Translations under genes and position numbers: made by a program
Assembly (NCBI RefSeq): GCF_000196255.1
Contig: NC_006370.1
Span: 2,431,411 to 2,495,410 of the forward strand
DNA length: 64,000 nucleotides
Reading direction: 5' to 3'
From: Photobacterium profundum SS9
GTDB taxonomy: Bacteria > Pseudomonadota > Gammaproteobacteria > Enterobacterales > Vibrionaceae
The notes under the pieces: generated by a model
Told to the model about the DNA's origin: nothing
Database searches by the model: none
The model's input: only the letters and a program-made list of their open reading frames with translations
Shown: piece after piece, positions 38,590-48,197 of the stretch
How the letters are laid out: the number at the start of each line of letters is the position of its first letter
How positions within the stretch are numbered: the stretch's first letter is position 1

Positions 38590-39597
38590 ATGGCAACGAT
38601 TAAAGATGTGGCAAAACTGGCGGGCGTCTCGACTGCGACAGTCTCCCGAGTAATTAATAACACCACATATGTTGAACCCGTCACCCAAGAGCGCGTTCAA
38701 AAAGCAATGAAAGAACTGAATTACCACCGTAATGCTAGAGCTGCAGCATTAGCCAGTCGTTCTAACAACACCCTAGGTTTATTAACCGGCAATCTTGCCG
38801 ACCCATTTTTTGCATTAATCGCCAAAAGTGTCGAAGCAGTGGCACGTTCACAAAATTGTCAGCTTGTTGTGGTTAGCGGTGGTCATAATGCTCAGCGAGA
38901 AAAAGAAGGCTTAGACTTTCTGATCAGCCAAGGCTGTGAAGCCATGGTAGTACACTCAAAAATGCTTGATGATGCGACGCTGCTTCGTTACAGCGCTCAA
39001 CTACCCGCGATGGTATTGATCAACCGTACTATTCCTCAGCTTGCTCATCGGGCAGTTTGGGTCGATAACCGTGCAGGAGCAACTAAATCAGTCGACCATT
39101 TGATCGCATCGGGTCACCGTAAAATTGCGTGCGTTACTAGTGACCTTCCTATTGAAGATCGAACAGAACGACTTGAAGGCTATCGCCAAGCAATGGTATC
39201 AGCCAATCTCACCATTCAACCCAATTGGATTATCAACCAACCCTTTAGTGAGGAAGGCGGAGAAGCCGCAGGTAAGCTTCTGATCAAGCAATGCCCAGAA
39301 GTAACAGCCGTTGTCACATTTAATGATGTAATGGCGGCAGGCTTAATGGCAAGTTTGTATGAACAAGGCTACAAAATCCCGAGTGACTATTCCATTATCG
39401 GCTTTGATGATGTGTTATTAGCACGCTACCTTTACCCTCGCCTTTCAACTATGCACAACCCTATCGATTTAATGTCGACTCATGCCGCAACATTAGCATT
39501 ACAACTACGAGAACAGAGTGAAGTTTTACCCTCGACCAACCGATTTGATGCCAATTTAGTATGCCGCCAAAGCGTTTCTATACCCCGACAAGCTTAA
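38590..39597 (+). CDS. LacI/GalR-family repressor
   Basis: A 335-residue regulator with the N-terminal LacI HTH (MATIKDVAKLAGVSTATVSRVINN) and a periplasmic-binding-protein-like effector domain close to GalR/GalS (VVHSKMLDDATL, MVLINRTIP, IIGFDDVLLARYLYPRLSTM). I start at 38590 on homology; an ATG at 38578 adds four residues and neither has a good ribosome site. It is followed by an NhaC-type antiporter and a MalY/PatB-type lyase, with a palindromic operator of LacI type between, so it probably controls them. Despite GalR similarity, no sugar genes are nearby, so the effector may not be a sugar. Confidence 0.87.
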   Translation: MATIKDVAKLAGVSTATVSRVINNTTYVEPVTQERVQKAMKELNYHRNARAAALASRSNNTLGLLTGNLADPFFALIAKSVEAVARSQNCQLVVVSGGHNAQREKEGLDFLISQGCEAMVVHSKMLDDATLLRYSAQLPAMVLINRTIPQLAHRAVWVDNRAGATKSVDHLIASGHRKIACVTSDLPIEDRTERLEGYRQAMVSANLTIQPNWIINQPFSEEGGEAAGKLLIKQCPEVTAVVTFNDVMAAGLMASLYEQGYKIPSDYSIIGFDDVLLARYLYPRLSTMHNPIDLMSTHAATLALQLREQSEVLPSTNRFDANLVCRQSVSIPRQA

Positions 39598-39628
39598 AAC
39601 CGTGATCAGGTTCAAATGTGAAGATCTC

Positions 39629-39644
39629 ATGTAACCGCTTACAT
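39629..39644. promoter_or_regulatory. LacI/GalR-type operator upstream of nhaC-like gene
   Basis: ATGTAACCGCTTACAT is a 16-bp palindrome with the central CG typical of LacI-family sites and fits the GalR pattern (TG-AA-CG-TT-CA). It is 115 bp upstream of the antiporter start. Confidence 0.7.
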
Positions 39645-39759
39645 GAAACAGATACATGAGTCTCATTTTACCCAGTCTGTACCTCTTATTATGGCGACGT
39701 TGAAACAACCTACGATTATAAAAAATTCTGTACGACTTTACTTTTAAGAGGACAAATCA

Positions 39760-41223
39760 ATGACGAATAATAAGCCTCTGCCATCTTTAGCATTAGCGAT
39801 TGCACCTATCGCGGTTATGTTTGGCTTACTCGTGATCGGCTACGGCATGCTGGGTTTACGCATCGAAGCACTATTACTTATTTCTGCCGTTTTTACGGGG
39901 GTTATAGCCTATAAAATGGGATATAACTGGGATGACATCATGGGGGCTATCGTTGAGAAATTAGCTAAAGCCATGCCTGTTATTTTGATTCTCGTTTCAG
40001 TCGGCGGCTTAATTGCTAGCTGGATGGTGAGTGGTACGATTCCTTTCATGGTGTATTGGGGCTTAAAAGTCATCAGTCCTGAATATATTTTGATTGCGGC
40101 GTTCTTCGTGACTTCCGTGGTATCTGTATGTACGGGTACATCTTGGGGATCTGCGGGTACAGTCGGCGTTGCCTTAATGGGTGTGGCTGCTGGGCTTGAT
40201 GTCTCGCTAGCAGCGGCGGCTGGTGCAGTTGTATCTGGCGCCTACTTCGGTGACAAACTCTCACCTCTTTCTGATTCAACCAACTTCGCGCCAGTTGTGT
40301 CAGGCACGACCCTTTACGAACATATTCAACACATGCTTTACACCACGATTCCAGGTTTTATTATTGCCTCAATCGTGTTCTTTATTGCTGGTCAACATGG
40401 TGATGTCGCCAATGTCAGCGAACCTCAAAAAGTTGTTGATATTCTTACGGGTATTGAAAGCCTTTATAACCTGAACATTATATTAGCCCTTCCTCCTGTT
40501 CTTATTCTTTGGGGTGCTGTAACTAAAAAACCCGTTCTTCCTCTTATGCTAACGGCATCTGCATTAGGACTTGGTTTGGGTATGGCTGTACAGGGGTTTA
40601 GCTTACAGCAAGGCTTTCAAGCATACGTTGATGGCTTTAACATCAGCATGCTAAGTGATAATGGTCATACTATCGATGGTCTAGTACCAGACATTGCAAA
40701 GCTGCTTAATCGTGGTGGTTTATTCTCGATGATGAGCACTATCTTACTGGTATTTTGTGCTTTCGCTTTTGCAGGTATTTTGAGTCTTACAGGCGCACTT
40801 AATGTTGTACTTGGTCGCTTCTTACACCTCATTCGCACCACAAGTCAGCTAATTTTATCTACCGTTATTGCAACCATTACAGTGGTGTTCACCACATCTG
40901 ACGGCAAGCTTGCACTGTTAATTCCTGGGGAATTATTCCAAGACGCATATCGCAAGATGGGCTTAGATACCAAAAACCTTTCTCGTACATTAGAAGATGC
41001 AGGCACGATCATCGAACCATTGGTTCCATGGACTGCTGCTGGTATCTATATGGCTAGTACATTAGATGTACCAACACTTGATTACTTACCGTGGGCAGTT
41101 CAGTGCTACACCGGTGTTATCTTCGCGATTATTTACGGTTTCACTGGTTTTGGTATCGCTAAAGCGAAGCCTATCGGTGCAGAAGAACAAACAGTCAATA
41201 TGTCTCCTGCTGACGTTAAATAA
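39760..41223 (+). CDS. NhaC-family Na+/H+ (or organic ion) antiporter
   Basis: A 487-residue protein with about twelve hydrophobic helices and NhaC-type motifs: TSVVSVCTGTSWGSAGTVGVALMG, GAYFGDKLSPLSDSTN and LEDAGTIIEPLVPWTAAGIYMASTLDVPT. The family exchanges Na+ for H+ or, in some members, organic substrates. Its placement 27 bp before a PLP-dependent C-S lyase suggests a coupled job, such as uptake of a sulfur-containing amino acid or export of a product. That link is inference. Confidence 0.87.
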   Translation: MTNNKPLPSLALAIAPIAVMFGLLVIGYGMLGLRIEALLLISAVFTGVIAYKMGYNWDDIMGAIVEKLAKAMPVILILVSVGGLIASWMVSGTIPFMVYWGLKVISPEYILIAAFFVTSVVSVCTGTSWGSAGTVGVALMGVAAGLDVSLAAAAGAVVSGAYFGDKLSPLSDSTNFAPVVSGTTLYEHIQHMLYTTIPGFIIASIVFFIAGQHGDVANVSEPQKVVDILTGIESLYNLNIILALPPVLILWGAVTKKPVLPLMLTASALGLGLGMAVQGFSLQQGFQAYVDGFNISMLSDNGHTIDGLVPDIAKLLNRGGLFSMMSTILLVFCAFAFAGILSLTGALNVVLGRFLHLIRTTSQLILSTVIATITVVFTTSDGKLALLIPGELFQDAYRKMGLDTKNLSRTLEDAGTIIEPLVPWTAAGIYMASTLDVPTLDYLPWAVQCYTGVIFAIIYGFTGFGIAKAKPIGAEEQTVNMSPADVK

Positions 41224-41250
41224 ATTAAAAAGCAAAATAAGGTAAACGCA

Positions 41251-42420
41251 ATGACTACACATTTTGATCAAGTAAACGATCGCCATAATAGTGGTTCATT
41301 GAAATGGGATTTCATGGAACAAAAGCTCGGATTACATGAAGACGGGCTACTACCAATGTGGGTTTCAGACTACGATTTCAAAGCGCCACCAGCGGTGCTA
41401 GAAGCATTAAACACCCGCATTGAACACGGTATATTTGGCTACGCTGAACGCAATAATGAATACTACCAAGCCATCATTAGTTGGTACAAGACACGACACA
41501 ACATCACGCTACCGCAATCTTGGATTACCACCGTGCACGGCGTGTTACCTGGGTTGTCTATCGTTATTCAGATGCTCACCAATATTGGTGATGGCGTCGT
41601 AATGCAAACACCGGGCTATGGTTCATTTCGTAAAATCACAGAGCTTAATGATCGCCATATAATTGAAAATCCATTACTCGAAAATAATGGTTATTACACC
41701 ATGGATTTAGACCATCTCGAGTCATGCTTTAGCGCTGGTGCTAAAGTAATGATTTTGTGTAATCCGCATAATCCCGTTGGGCGAGCTTGGTCAGAAGGAG
41801 AAATGCTGGCGGTTGCTGAGCTATGCAAAAAATACAATGTATGGCTATTAAATGATGAGATCTGGGGCGATTTAACGATGCCAAATCATTGTTACTTCTC
41901 TGCCCTATCTTTACCGAATGAATTACAGCAGCAATTAGTGGTAGCGACAGCCGCAAGTAAAACATTTGGCTTATCATCAATGCGAATATCTAATTTCATG
42001 ATTCCAAATGAAGCATTACGCAGCCAGTTTACACGCCGTTTAGACTCACATGGCATGGATGTATATAACAGCATGGCAATGTGCGCGGCAACGACAGCTT
42101 ATCAAACATCGGCGCAATGGTTAGACGAATTAAAGAGCTACTTACAAAGCAATATTGAGTACCTTGATACCTTTATTGCCACTCAATTGCCGATGCTAAA
42201 ACTTCAACAGCCGGAAGCCGGTTATTTAGCATGGGTTGATTGTCGTCAATTAGGTTTAGATGATAAACAATTAGAAAAGCAGATGGTCAGCGCTGGTATT
42301 GTACCAAGCATGGGCATTGCATTTGGAGAAGACGGTAAAGGCTTTATACGCCTTAACCTTGGCTGCCCAAGATCTACGCTCATTGAAGCCTGTCAACGAA
42401 TGAAGCAAGCACTGAGCTAA
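41251..42420 (+). CDS. MalY/PatB-family PLP-dependent aminotransferase (cystathionine beta-lyase type)
   Basis: A 389-residue fold-type I PLP enzyme. WVSDYDFKAPPAVLEAL is the family start motif, NPHNPVGRAWS binds substrate, NDEIWGDL stacks the cofactor and TAASKTFGL carries the PLP lysine. Members with this sequence type cleave C-S bonds in cystathionine or cysteine-like compounds; MalY also interferes with MalT, but no maltose genes are seen. It is cotranscribed with the NhaC-like transporter and ends at a strong terminator. Confidence 0.88.
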   Translation: MTTHFDQVNDRHNSGSLKWDFMEQKLGLHEDGLLPMWVSDYDFKAPPAVLEALNTRIEHGIFGYAERNNEYYQAIISWYKTRHNITLPQSWITTVHGVLPGLSIVIQMLTNIGDGVVMQTPGYGSFRKITELNDRHIIENPLLENNGYYTMDLDHLESCFSAGAKVMILCNPHNPVGRAWSEGEMLAVAELCKKYNVWLLNDEIWGDLTMPNHCYFSALSLPNELQQQLVVATAASKTFGLSSMRISNFMIPNEALRSQFTRRLDSHGMDVYNSMAMCAATTAYQTSAQWLDELKSYLQSNIEYLDTFIATQLPMLKLQQPEAGYLAWVDCRQLGLDDKQLEKQMVSAGIVPSMGIAFGEDGKGFIRLNLGCPRSTLIEACQRMKQALS

Positions 42421-42458
42421 TAGAGTCGAGTCTGTTCAAGTAAGTAAGACCGTTATAG

Positions 42459-42503
42459 ATGGCAGCTAAAGACTGTAAATTATTCTGCTTAGCTGCCATT
42501 TTT
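42459..42503 (+). terminator. Rho-independent terminator
   Basis: Perfect 11-bp stem ATGGCAGCTAA/TTAGCTGCCAT with a TTTTT tail, after the C-S lyase gene. Confidence 0.85.
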
Positions 42504-42530
42504 CATTTCGTTCGAGACAGAATTTGAAAC

Positions 42531-42560
42531 AAAAAAGGTCTGAAATTCATTTCAGACCTT
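42531..42560 (-). terminator. Rho-independent terminator of the DsbA-like gene
   Basis: Perfect 12-bp stem AAGGTCTGAAAT/ATTTCAGACCTT followed, on the minus strand, by a T-run. Confidence 0.85.
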
Positions 42561-42635
42561 AAATCGATCAGGCTTAACTTATGATAAAGACACACTCACT
42601 AGCTGAGTATTGAGTGGTTTTATTAGCCAGCTTTA

Positions 42636-43379
42636 TTAGCTAAGTTTCTTAAGTGCTTCTTCTACAATCGGCTTTAGCTGATCGTAAGGTAAATAACCTG
42701 GTAAGATTTGATCACCGATCAGCATTGCTGGTGTGCCATTTAAACCCAACTCACTGAATACTTGATAGCTCTTATCAACGGTTGGCTTCAATGTATTCGA
42801 TGCATCGAGCAACATTTTTGTATTCGTTACCTGTGCAACACGCTCTAATGATGACTTATCATGACGACCATTTTTTCGAATTAAATAATCATGCACTTTC
42901 ATGTAGCCATCTGGATCATTCTTCCAAACATTCAATGCATATTGGGCTGAATTAGTATCAATACCCGCAACCTCACGTTGTTGCAGAGGAACAAAAACAT
43001 TCACGACCCGTACCTCTTGGTTTTCCTCTGTTAAGCGCTGCAAAACAGGATCTAAACGCTTGCAGTACGGGCAGTTAAAATCAGTAAAGTTAATAATGGT
43101 TAATTTCGGATTTTCTGAGCCAAACGCTGCTAAATCGGGGTTGTTGTATAGCCAATCATGATACTTCTTCAACGTCACTGCTGTTTTGTTTTCTTGGTCA
43201 ATATACATATTCAAGCTGGTTAATAAACCATCAATCAATTCTGGCTTTTGTTCCAAAATGGTTTGAATCTTAACTAAGTTATCTTGCTGTTCTGAAGTTA
43301 AAGGTGCAGCTTTTGCTGGTATAGCTGCCACAAATAATACAGCAGAAACAGCTGCTGCAATTAAAGAAAGTTTTTTCAC
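42636..43379 (-). CDS. Secreted DsbA-family thiol:disulfide oxidoreductase (Com1/ScsC-like)
   Basis: A 247-residue protein with a Sec signal (cleavage after AKA, residue 24). A helical N-terminal region (about 28-85), as in oligomerising ScsC/Com1 proteins, precedes a thioredoxin fold with active site CPYC at 103-106 (FTDFNCPYCKRLD) and cis-Pro loop GLNGTPAML. It would oxidise or isomerise periplasmic disulfides. A membrane DsbD/ScsB partner is not in this window. Confidence 0.88.
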   Translation of the reverse strand: MKKLSLIAAAVSAVLFVAAIPAKAAPLTSEQQDNLVKIQTILEQKPELIDGLLTSLNMYIDQENKTAVTLKKYHDWLYNNPDLAAFGSENPKLTIINFTDFNCPYCKRLDPVLQRLTEENQEVRVVNVFVPLQQREVAGIDTNSAQYALNVWKNDPDGYMKVHDYLIRKNGRHDKSSLERVAQVTNTKMLLDASNTLKPTVDKSYQVFSELGLNGTPAMLIGDQILPGYLPYDQLKPIVEEALKKLS

Positions 43380-43509
43380 AATAAAATCCTGTAGTAATAA
43401 TAAAGAACGTTTTAATTCATTTTTTATACCAATCTGGATAAGTAGATATTCATAAATTTGCGCAGCAAAAATAAACAGATACTTATTTAGGTTGCTATTA
43501 CTTCAGGGC

Positions 43510-43965
43510 TTATTCCAGAAAAACACAATTATGTAAGTGGGTGCGATATTGAGGTAATGCAGGAGAACATGGCTGCCAATGCAAGTAGAAACGGCACGCC
43601 ATACATAACGTAAGCAACAGGGAAAATGAGAGTAAAATTACGGCTAAATAGTTGTCTGTTTTTACTTCAGAGCAGCTTCTAACAAGGTGACCAAGTAATT
43701 GACATGTCCCTGTGGGTACGGGTGCCGTATTTTTTAGCTTCGTGGTTTTATCTATAGAAGAAAAGTCGGCTATCGCGTCAAAATCTTCAGTAATTAATGA
43801 CGCTTTCAGATCAAATACAGGTACAGCCGAAAAAGTATCATTGGTTTGATTAATCGAAGATGATGGCACAGATCTCATGCACACTAAAAGCATCATCACA
43901 AGCAAGATGACAAAACTTGTCACGCGTTGCTTAAGCGCATTATGTGTGAGAGAAAAAGAAACCAT
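43510..43965 (-). CDS. Hypothetical small membrane protein
   Basis: A 151-residue frame with hydrophobic segments near residues 17-32 (SFVILLVMMLLVCM) and 106-124 (YLAVILLSFSLLLTLCMACRFYL), separated by a polar region with a TGTCQLLGHLVRSC segment holding two cysteines. No family was recognised. Position between the thiol oxidoreductase and btuD and the signal-like start favour a real gene, but ribosome-site support is weak. Confidence 0.5.
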   Translation of the reverse strand: MVSFSLTHNALKQRVTSFVILLVMMLLVCMRSVPSSSINQTNDTFSAVPVFDLKASLITEDFDAIADFSSIDKTTKLKNTAPVPTGTCQLLGHLVRSCSEVKTDNYLAVILLSFSLLLTLCMACRFYLHWQPCSPALPQYRTHLHNCVFLE

Positions 43966-44088
43966 GACTAATTAATTTAACCTTAAATTTTGACTAACTT
44001 GGATATAGTTAGAATGGCACTCTCCCCTTTAGTTCATTTTATTCGTGAAACGACTTGATTAATGAAACAATTATATTCGACATGTCGC

Positions 44089-44850
44089 TTAGTCATTAAA
44101 AATCAGGCAACTCCGCCCTTCATGCTCAATACGTTGAACTTGCGTCGCAAACGTTGATTCAAGCTGCTCTACTGTCATTACATCAGATGGGCTCCCTTTC
44201 ACCACGCACGACCCATTATTCAATAACAGCACTTTATCTGCTTCTCGCAGCGTACGATTCAGATCATGGTTCGCCATCACAACGGCAATACCTTGTTCAG
44301 CCATGCGTCGAATCAGCTTATACATCGCGGCTTCTTGACCAATGTCTAATGCTGCTGCAGGTTCATCTAATATTAACAATGTAGCTTCGGGGTTTATTGC
44401 GGGCCATACCTGTAAACAAGCAGCAGCAAGACGAACACGTTGCCATTCACCGCCAGAAAGCGTTTGGATATTTCGATTTAATTTATCGGTAATATTCAAT
44501 GCTTGGCAGATTTCATCTAGCGCGTGTTGAACGTGGTCTACCCGAGGGTTATTCAAAGCAGATAACGATAACGCTAAATAATGGTAAACCGCTACCGAAA
44601 ACGCTGGGCGATCTTGCTGAGAAAGGTAACAACGCATTCGAGCTAACGATGGTAAATCATAGTCAGACAATAGCTGCCCCATGAAAGTAATCTCACCCTG
44701 ACCTTCAAATAAGCCCGATAACATCGAAATAGCGGTACTTTTACCACTTCCGTTAGGCCCAATGAAATGTACAATTTCACCCGCATCAATGGTAAATGAA
44801 ACAGGTAATAACCGAGGTGGCATTGCTAAATTTTTCGCATCAAGAATCAT
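44089..44850 (-). CDS. btuD: Vitamin B12 ABC transporter ATPase BtuD
   Basis: A 253-residue ATPase with Walker A GPNGSGKSTA, signature LSGGEWQRVRLAAA, Walker B TLLILDEPAAALD and switch His in VVMANHDLN. The GGEWQRVRLAAACLQ stretch is typical of BtuD. It lies 26 bp after btuC on the same strand and completes the inner-membrane cobalamin importer. The periplasmic BtuF and outer-membrane BtuB are not in this window. Confidence 0.9.
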   Translation of the reverse strand: MILDAKNLAMPPRLLPVSFTIDAGEIVHFIGPNGSGKSTAISMLSGLFEGQGEITFMGQLLSDYDLPSLARMRCYLSQQDRPAFSVAVYHYLALSLSALNNPRVDHVQHALDEICQALNITDKLNRNIQTLSGGEWQRVRLAAACLQVWPAINPEATLLILDEPAAALDIGQEAAMYKLIRRMAEQGIAVVMANHDLNRTLREADKVLLLNNGSCVVKGSPSDVMTVEQLESTFATQVQRIEHEGRSCLIFND

Positions 44851-44876
44851 CGTATTAATCTTGGTTATCTATCTTG

Positions 44877-45869
44877 TTAATCAATATGTGAACGCAGTAG
44901 CATCCACACAAAAATGGGGGCACCAATCGTCGTTGTAACCACCCCAACGGGCAATTCAGCAGACGGTAGAATGACACGAGATAAAGTATCGGCTAATGCT
45001 AATAACAATCCACCGCATAAAGCAGATAATGGTAATAAGTAGCGATTTTCAGCGCCCAAGCTCATACGTAATAGATGTGGAATAACCAAACCAACAAAAC
45101 CGATCACACCGCCTAGCGCAACAGACGCTCCCACTAACAGCGATACAATTAAAATAAATCGCCAGCGTAACGCTGCTACATCTAAACCAAGTTGTTTGGC
45201 TTGAATTTCACCCAGCATCAGTAGGTCGAGTTTCTTACCTTGTAAACATAACCAGACTAAAACAGGTACAACAAAAAGTAAGACTGAAAGCTGCTGCCAG
45301 CTTACCCCACCCACGCTACCCATTAACCAGTACATTAACTGGCGCAAGTTTAAATCATCACTAAAGTAAAATGCCCACGTGACGACTGAACCCGATAAAA
45401 TGCCCAACGCCACACCAATAAGTAATAGGCGTGCAGTCGATACTTTTCTACGCCGAGAAAGTCCGACTAATATCAGAGTGAAAATAAGGGCGCCTAACAT
45501 AGCCGCTAACATTGTGAGCAACGGTGTAGGAACAAAAGGTAATGCAAACAGTAGAATGACTAACGCTAGACTGGCCCCCCCCGAAATACCCAATACACCG
45601 GGTTCAGCCAAAGGGTTGCCCAACAGTACCTGCAATACCGCACCAGACGCCGCCAAAGAAGCACCAATAGCCAATGCCGCGATTAAGCGTGGCATACGAA
45701 GCTGGGTAAGCAGTTGCTGCTCTAATGCGCCATCTGGTGACCATGGCAATATCCACATCTCACCAATGGAGAGTGATAAAATACACGTTGCCACCATTAA
45801 AATGGAAACAACCAAGAAACTGGCTTTCCAGCGAGTTTGTTGACGTTGAATTAGGTCGTTTAAAAGCAT
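44877..45869 (-). CDS. btuC: Vitamin B12 ABC transporter permease BtuC
   Basis: A FecCD/BtuC-type permease of 330 residues with about ten membrane helices and motifs [49 protein letters not shown] and [13 protein letters not shown] prefer the ATG at 45869, which aligns with the E. coli N-terminus; a TTG at 45902 with AAAGG upstream is an alternative that adds eleven residues. It forms the channel for cobalamin with BtuD. Imported B12 could serve the NrdJ reductase encoded at 31-34 kb. Confidence 0.88.
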
Positions 45870-46025
45870 CGGCTGAATGGGTAGAAAATTCTGCGCTAAC
45901 AATACCTTTTCAGTTCCGAAATAGAAAGAAGACCGTGATTAAATAGTCTCCTTTAAGTCAAATTACACTCATTTTTCGTTATCTTTCATCAAGAAAAACC
46001 AAATAACCCAAAAGGCTGAATTGAT

Positions 46026-47093
46026 TCACTTAGCAATAGTCACTTGCTCGCCAAAAATCACGCCCGTTTGTTGTACCAATAAACAAGCTCGCTGCCCGAT
46101 AGCCACATTGGGATTCGGAAATACAACGGCTTCGCCACCTTCTAATGAATAATATTCGACACCGTTGTCTTGTGCCAATAGCTTGCCATGCTCGAAGAAA
46201 GTGAAGTTCGCCTGATTAGAAGGAAAAGTAAACGAGAAATCGTCTGACTTTTTCGCCAAGCTACGTGTTACGCGATAGACACTTGTCGCTGAATCATCCC
46301 AACTAACCGGCAACGTATCACAGCAGACAAGTTGCTGCATCACGTCAGCAAAAGGCGCTAGGCGAGTTAAATCATTCTCACCTAAGCGTGCCACCTTACC
46401 CAGTTCCATCGTTAAACCTTGAGCGCCATAATTTTCAGCACTGTACCAACTGAATGTTGGCGATGGTGCGCTAGACAACAAAATGGCTTCTATATCTGCT
46501 TGTTGTAAGAATGAAAACAAAGCACCGCTTCGAGTGGATTTTTCGCTATACGGACTTACAGCAAAGGTATAATGAACTGAATCACGAATTGCGCAATGAA
46601 GGTCTAAATGCCAACGATCGGGTAATGCCCGATCATGATGAAGGGTTAACAGAGGCGATTTTTGATAAAAATCATCGACGGCATACTGCAACTGGTTCGC
46701 ATTAATACGGTCAATATTCGTCTCATCATTCCTTTCAGCAAAAAGACGATTCATATTTTCATCGATGAAACGCGTATGCGCATTAATAGCTTGAGGATGC
46801 CCAATAATAAGCAGTAACCGATGAGCAGGCACTAACTTACCCTGCAGCATGCTTTGAGTCATTTCCTGAACTAATTCTATAGGCCCAGTCTCATCACCGT
46901 GAACACCAGCAGAAATGATAATGTCTTTCGTTAATGCACTCACTTTTGGCGGAGTGATCGTTAAAATACCACGGTGAGATAAGTCAAATGCCACCCCAGA
47001 TTCCAGCACCCATTTACCAGCCTCGAAGGGTAACGTTAAATCCAATGTAGCCGTTAAGAAGCCGCCCTCTTTTACTGATTGTAGCGATGCCAT
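46026..47093 (-). CDS. astE: Succinylglutamate desuccinylase
   Basis: A 355-residue zinc hydrolase of the AstE/AspA family. The zinc ligands are visible in GVHGDETGPIEL (His and Glu) and in the later LDLHCAIRDS (His); MELGKVARLGEND is near the catalytic glutamate. It catalyses the last step of the arginine succinyltransferase (AST) pathway, releasing glutamate and succinate. The other ast genes are not here, which is common for astE in vibrios. Confidence 0.9.
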   Translation of the reverse strand: MASLQSVKEGGFLTATLDLTLPFEAGKWVLESGVAFDLSHRGILTITPPKVSALTKDIIISAGVHGDETGPIELVQEMTQSMLQGKLVPAHRLLLIIGHPQAINAHTRFIDENMNRLFAERNDETNIDRINANQLQYAVDDFYQKSPLLTLHHDRALPDRWHLDLHCAIRDSVHYTFAVSPYSEKSTRSGALFSFLQQADIEAILLSSAPSPTFSWYSAENYGAQGLTMELGKVARLGENDLTRLAPFADVMQQLVCCDTLPVSWDDSATSVYRVTRSLAKKSDDFSFTFPSNQANFTFFEHGKLLAQDNGVEYYSLEGGEAVVFPNPNVAIGQRACLLVQQTGVIFGEQVTIAK

Positions 47094-47310
47094 TTATAAC
47101 CTCCGTGTTTATGTATAACTGGCGTACATCCACGGTGCTTTTATAAGCATTAATTAACGCTAAACACAGTGAAAGAAACTGCATTTACTATACAATCTAG
47201 CTACATCCTTGCAACTTAAATCTTTTGACAATATATCGCAAAATGAAATAAAAGTAATCATTCGATGACGAGGCAGGAATCTTGGTTATAGATTGGAGGG
47301 TTTAGATAAA

Positions 47311-47347
47311 AGAAAACCCAAGCGAATCTTCACATTCCGCTTGGGTT
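47311..47347 (-). terminator. Rho-independent terminator of ihfA
   Basis: Perfect 10-bp stem AACCCAAGCG/CGCTTGGGTT with a T-rich tail on the minus strand, about 35 bp beyond the ihfA stop. Confidence 0.87.
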
Positions 47348-47382
47348 CATTATTATGTATTAAGCAGTAAAACTAAAAACTC

Positions 47383-47679
47383 TTATTTTTCGATTTCTAT
47401 GCTTTCAACGCGAGCTTTTAATTTTTGACCTGGACGAAAAGTAACGACACGACGTGCAGAGATAGGAATATCTTCACCCGTTTTTGGATTTCGGCCGGGG
47501 CGTTCATTTTTGTCGCGCAAATCAAAATTACCGAAACCTGATAATTTTACTTGCTCGCCATTTTCTAGAGCCTTTCTGATTTCTTCAAAAAAGACTTCCA
47601 CCGTATCCTTGGCGTCCCGCTTGCTTAATCCAACATTCTCAAACAGGTCCTCAGCCAAATCGGCTTTTGTGAGCGCCAT
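47383..47679 (-). CDS. ihfA: Integration host factor subunit alpha
   Basis: A 98-residue DNA-bending protein nearly identical in pattern to E. coli IHF-alpha: [50 protein letters not shown] with the DNA-intercalating proline, and [18 protein letters not shown] chose the ATG at 47679; a longer frame from 47793 is not family sequence. It follows pheT but is separated by a terminator, so it has its own promoter. Confidence 0.95.
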   Translation of the reverse strand: MALTKADLAEDLFENVGLSKRDAKDTVEVFFEEIRKALENGEQVKLSGFGNFDLRDKNERPGRNPKTGEDIPISARRVVTFRPGQKLKARVESIEIEK

Positions 47680-48087
47680 AGATAACTCCCTCAAGACTAT
47701 GCTGAATGGGTAGTGCACACAATTCAAAGTTAAAGATTCTAACGATGAATCACTTGTGTCACTGCGAATAAGTTTTGCTAAGGGAGCGTTCATACCAATG
47801 AATCAATATGTAATTCAAGTGGCGTTTCAAGCGCTCTCCTCAACTAGAGTCAAGTTTAAGCCAACTTGCTGATTTTCGCCAACTTTTTTAAGTTAACTTC
47901 ATGTCAATTTATTGATTGTTCGCTCTGTAAAGCAGGCATTTAAATGCACCTTGTTGTGTGTCACATTTAATACTACCAACAATAAACCCTACAAAAACAA
48001 CCAGATATAGAATAAAAAACCAAAATGGCAATGCCTAATAGAAAATATCACTATCAATCAAAATGTTAGAAAGTTTTCTATTTAGAC
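47680..48087. other. Promoter region of ihfA
   Basis: About 400 bp between the pheT terminator and ihfA with no gene seen. The open frame upstream of ihfA is not supported by homology. Confidence 0.35.
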
Positions 48088-48117
48088 AAAAAAAAAGCAG
48101 CCTTTTGGGGCTGCTTT
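48088..48117 (-). terminator. Rho-independent terminator of pheST
   Basis: Perfect 9-bp stem AAAGCAGCC/GGCTGCTTT followed by a long T-run on the minus strand. Confidence 0.93.
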
Positions 48118-48197
48118 CTTAAAACAGTGACTTAAATGTGCACTGTCTCTCACTTTTTTGTTCAGGTTAAAAGCCAGTAGTTCATAGAGTGTTAACT

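Noticed and set aside
44154..44684. Plus-strand frames opposite btuD
   Set aside because: Antisense shadows of a conserved gene with no features of their own.
47680..47793. 38-residue extension upstream of IhfA
   Set aside because: IHF-alpha begins at MALTKADL; the extension has no family support.
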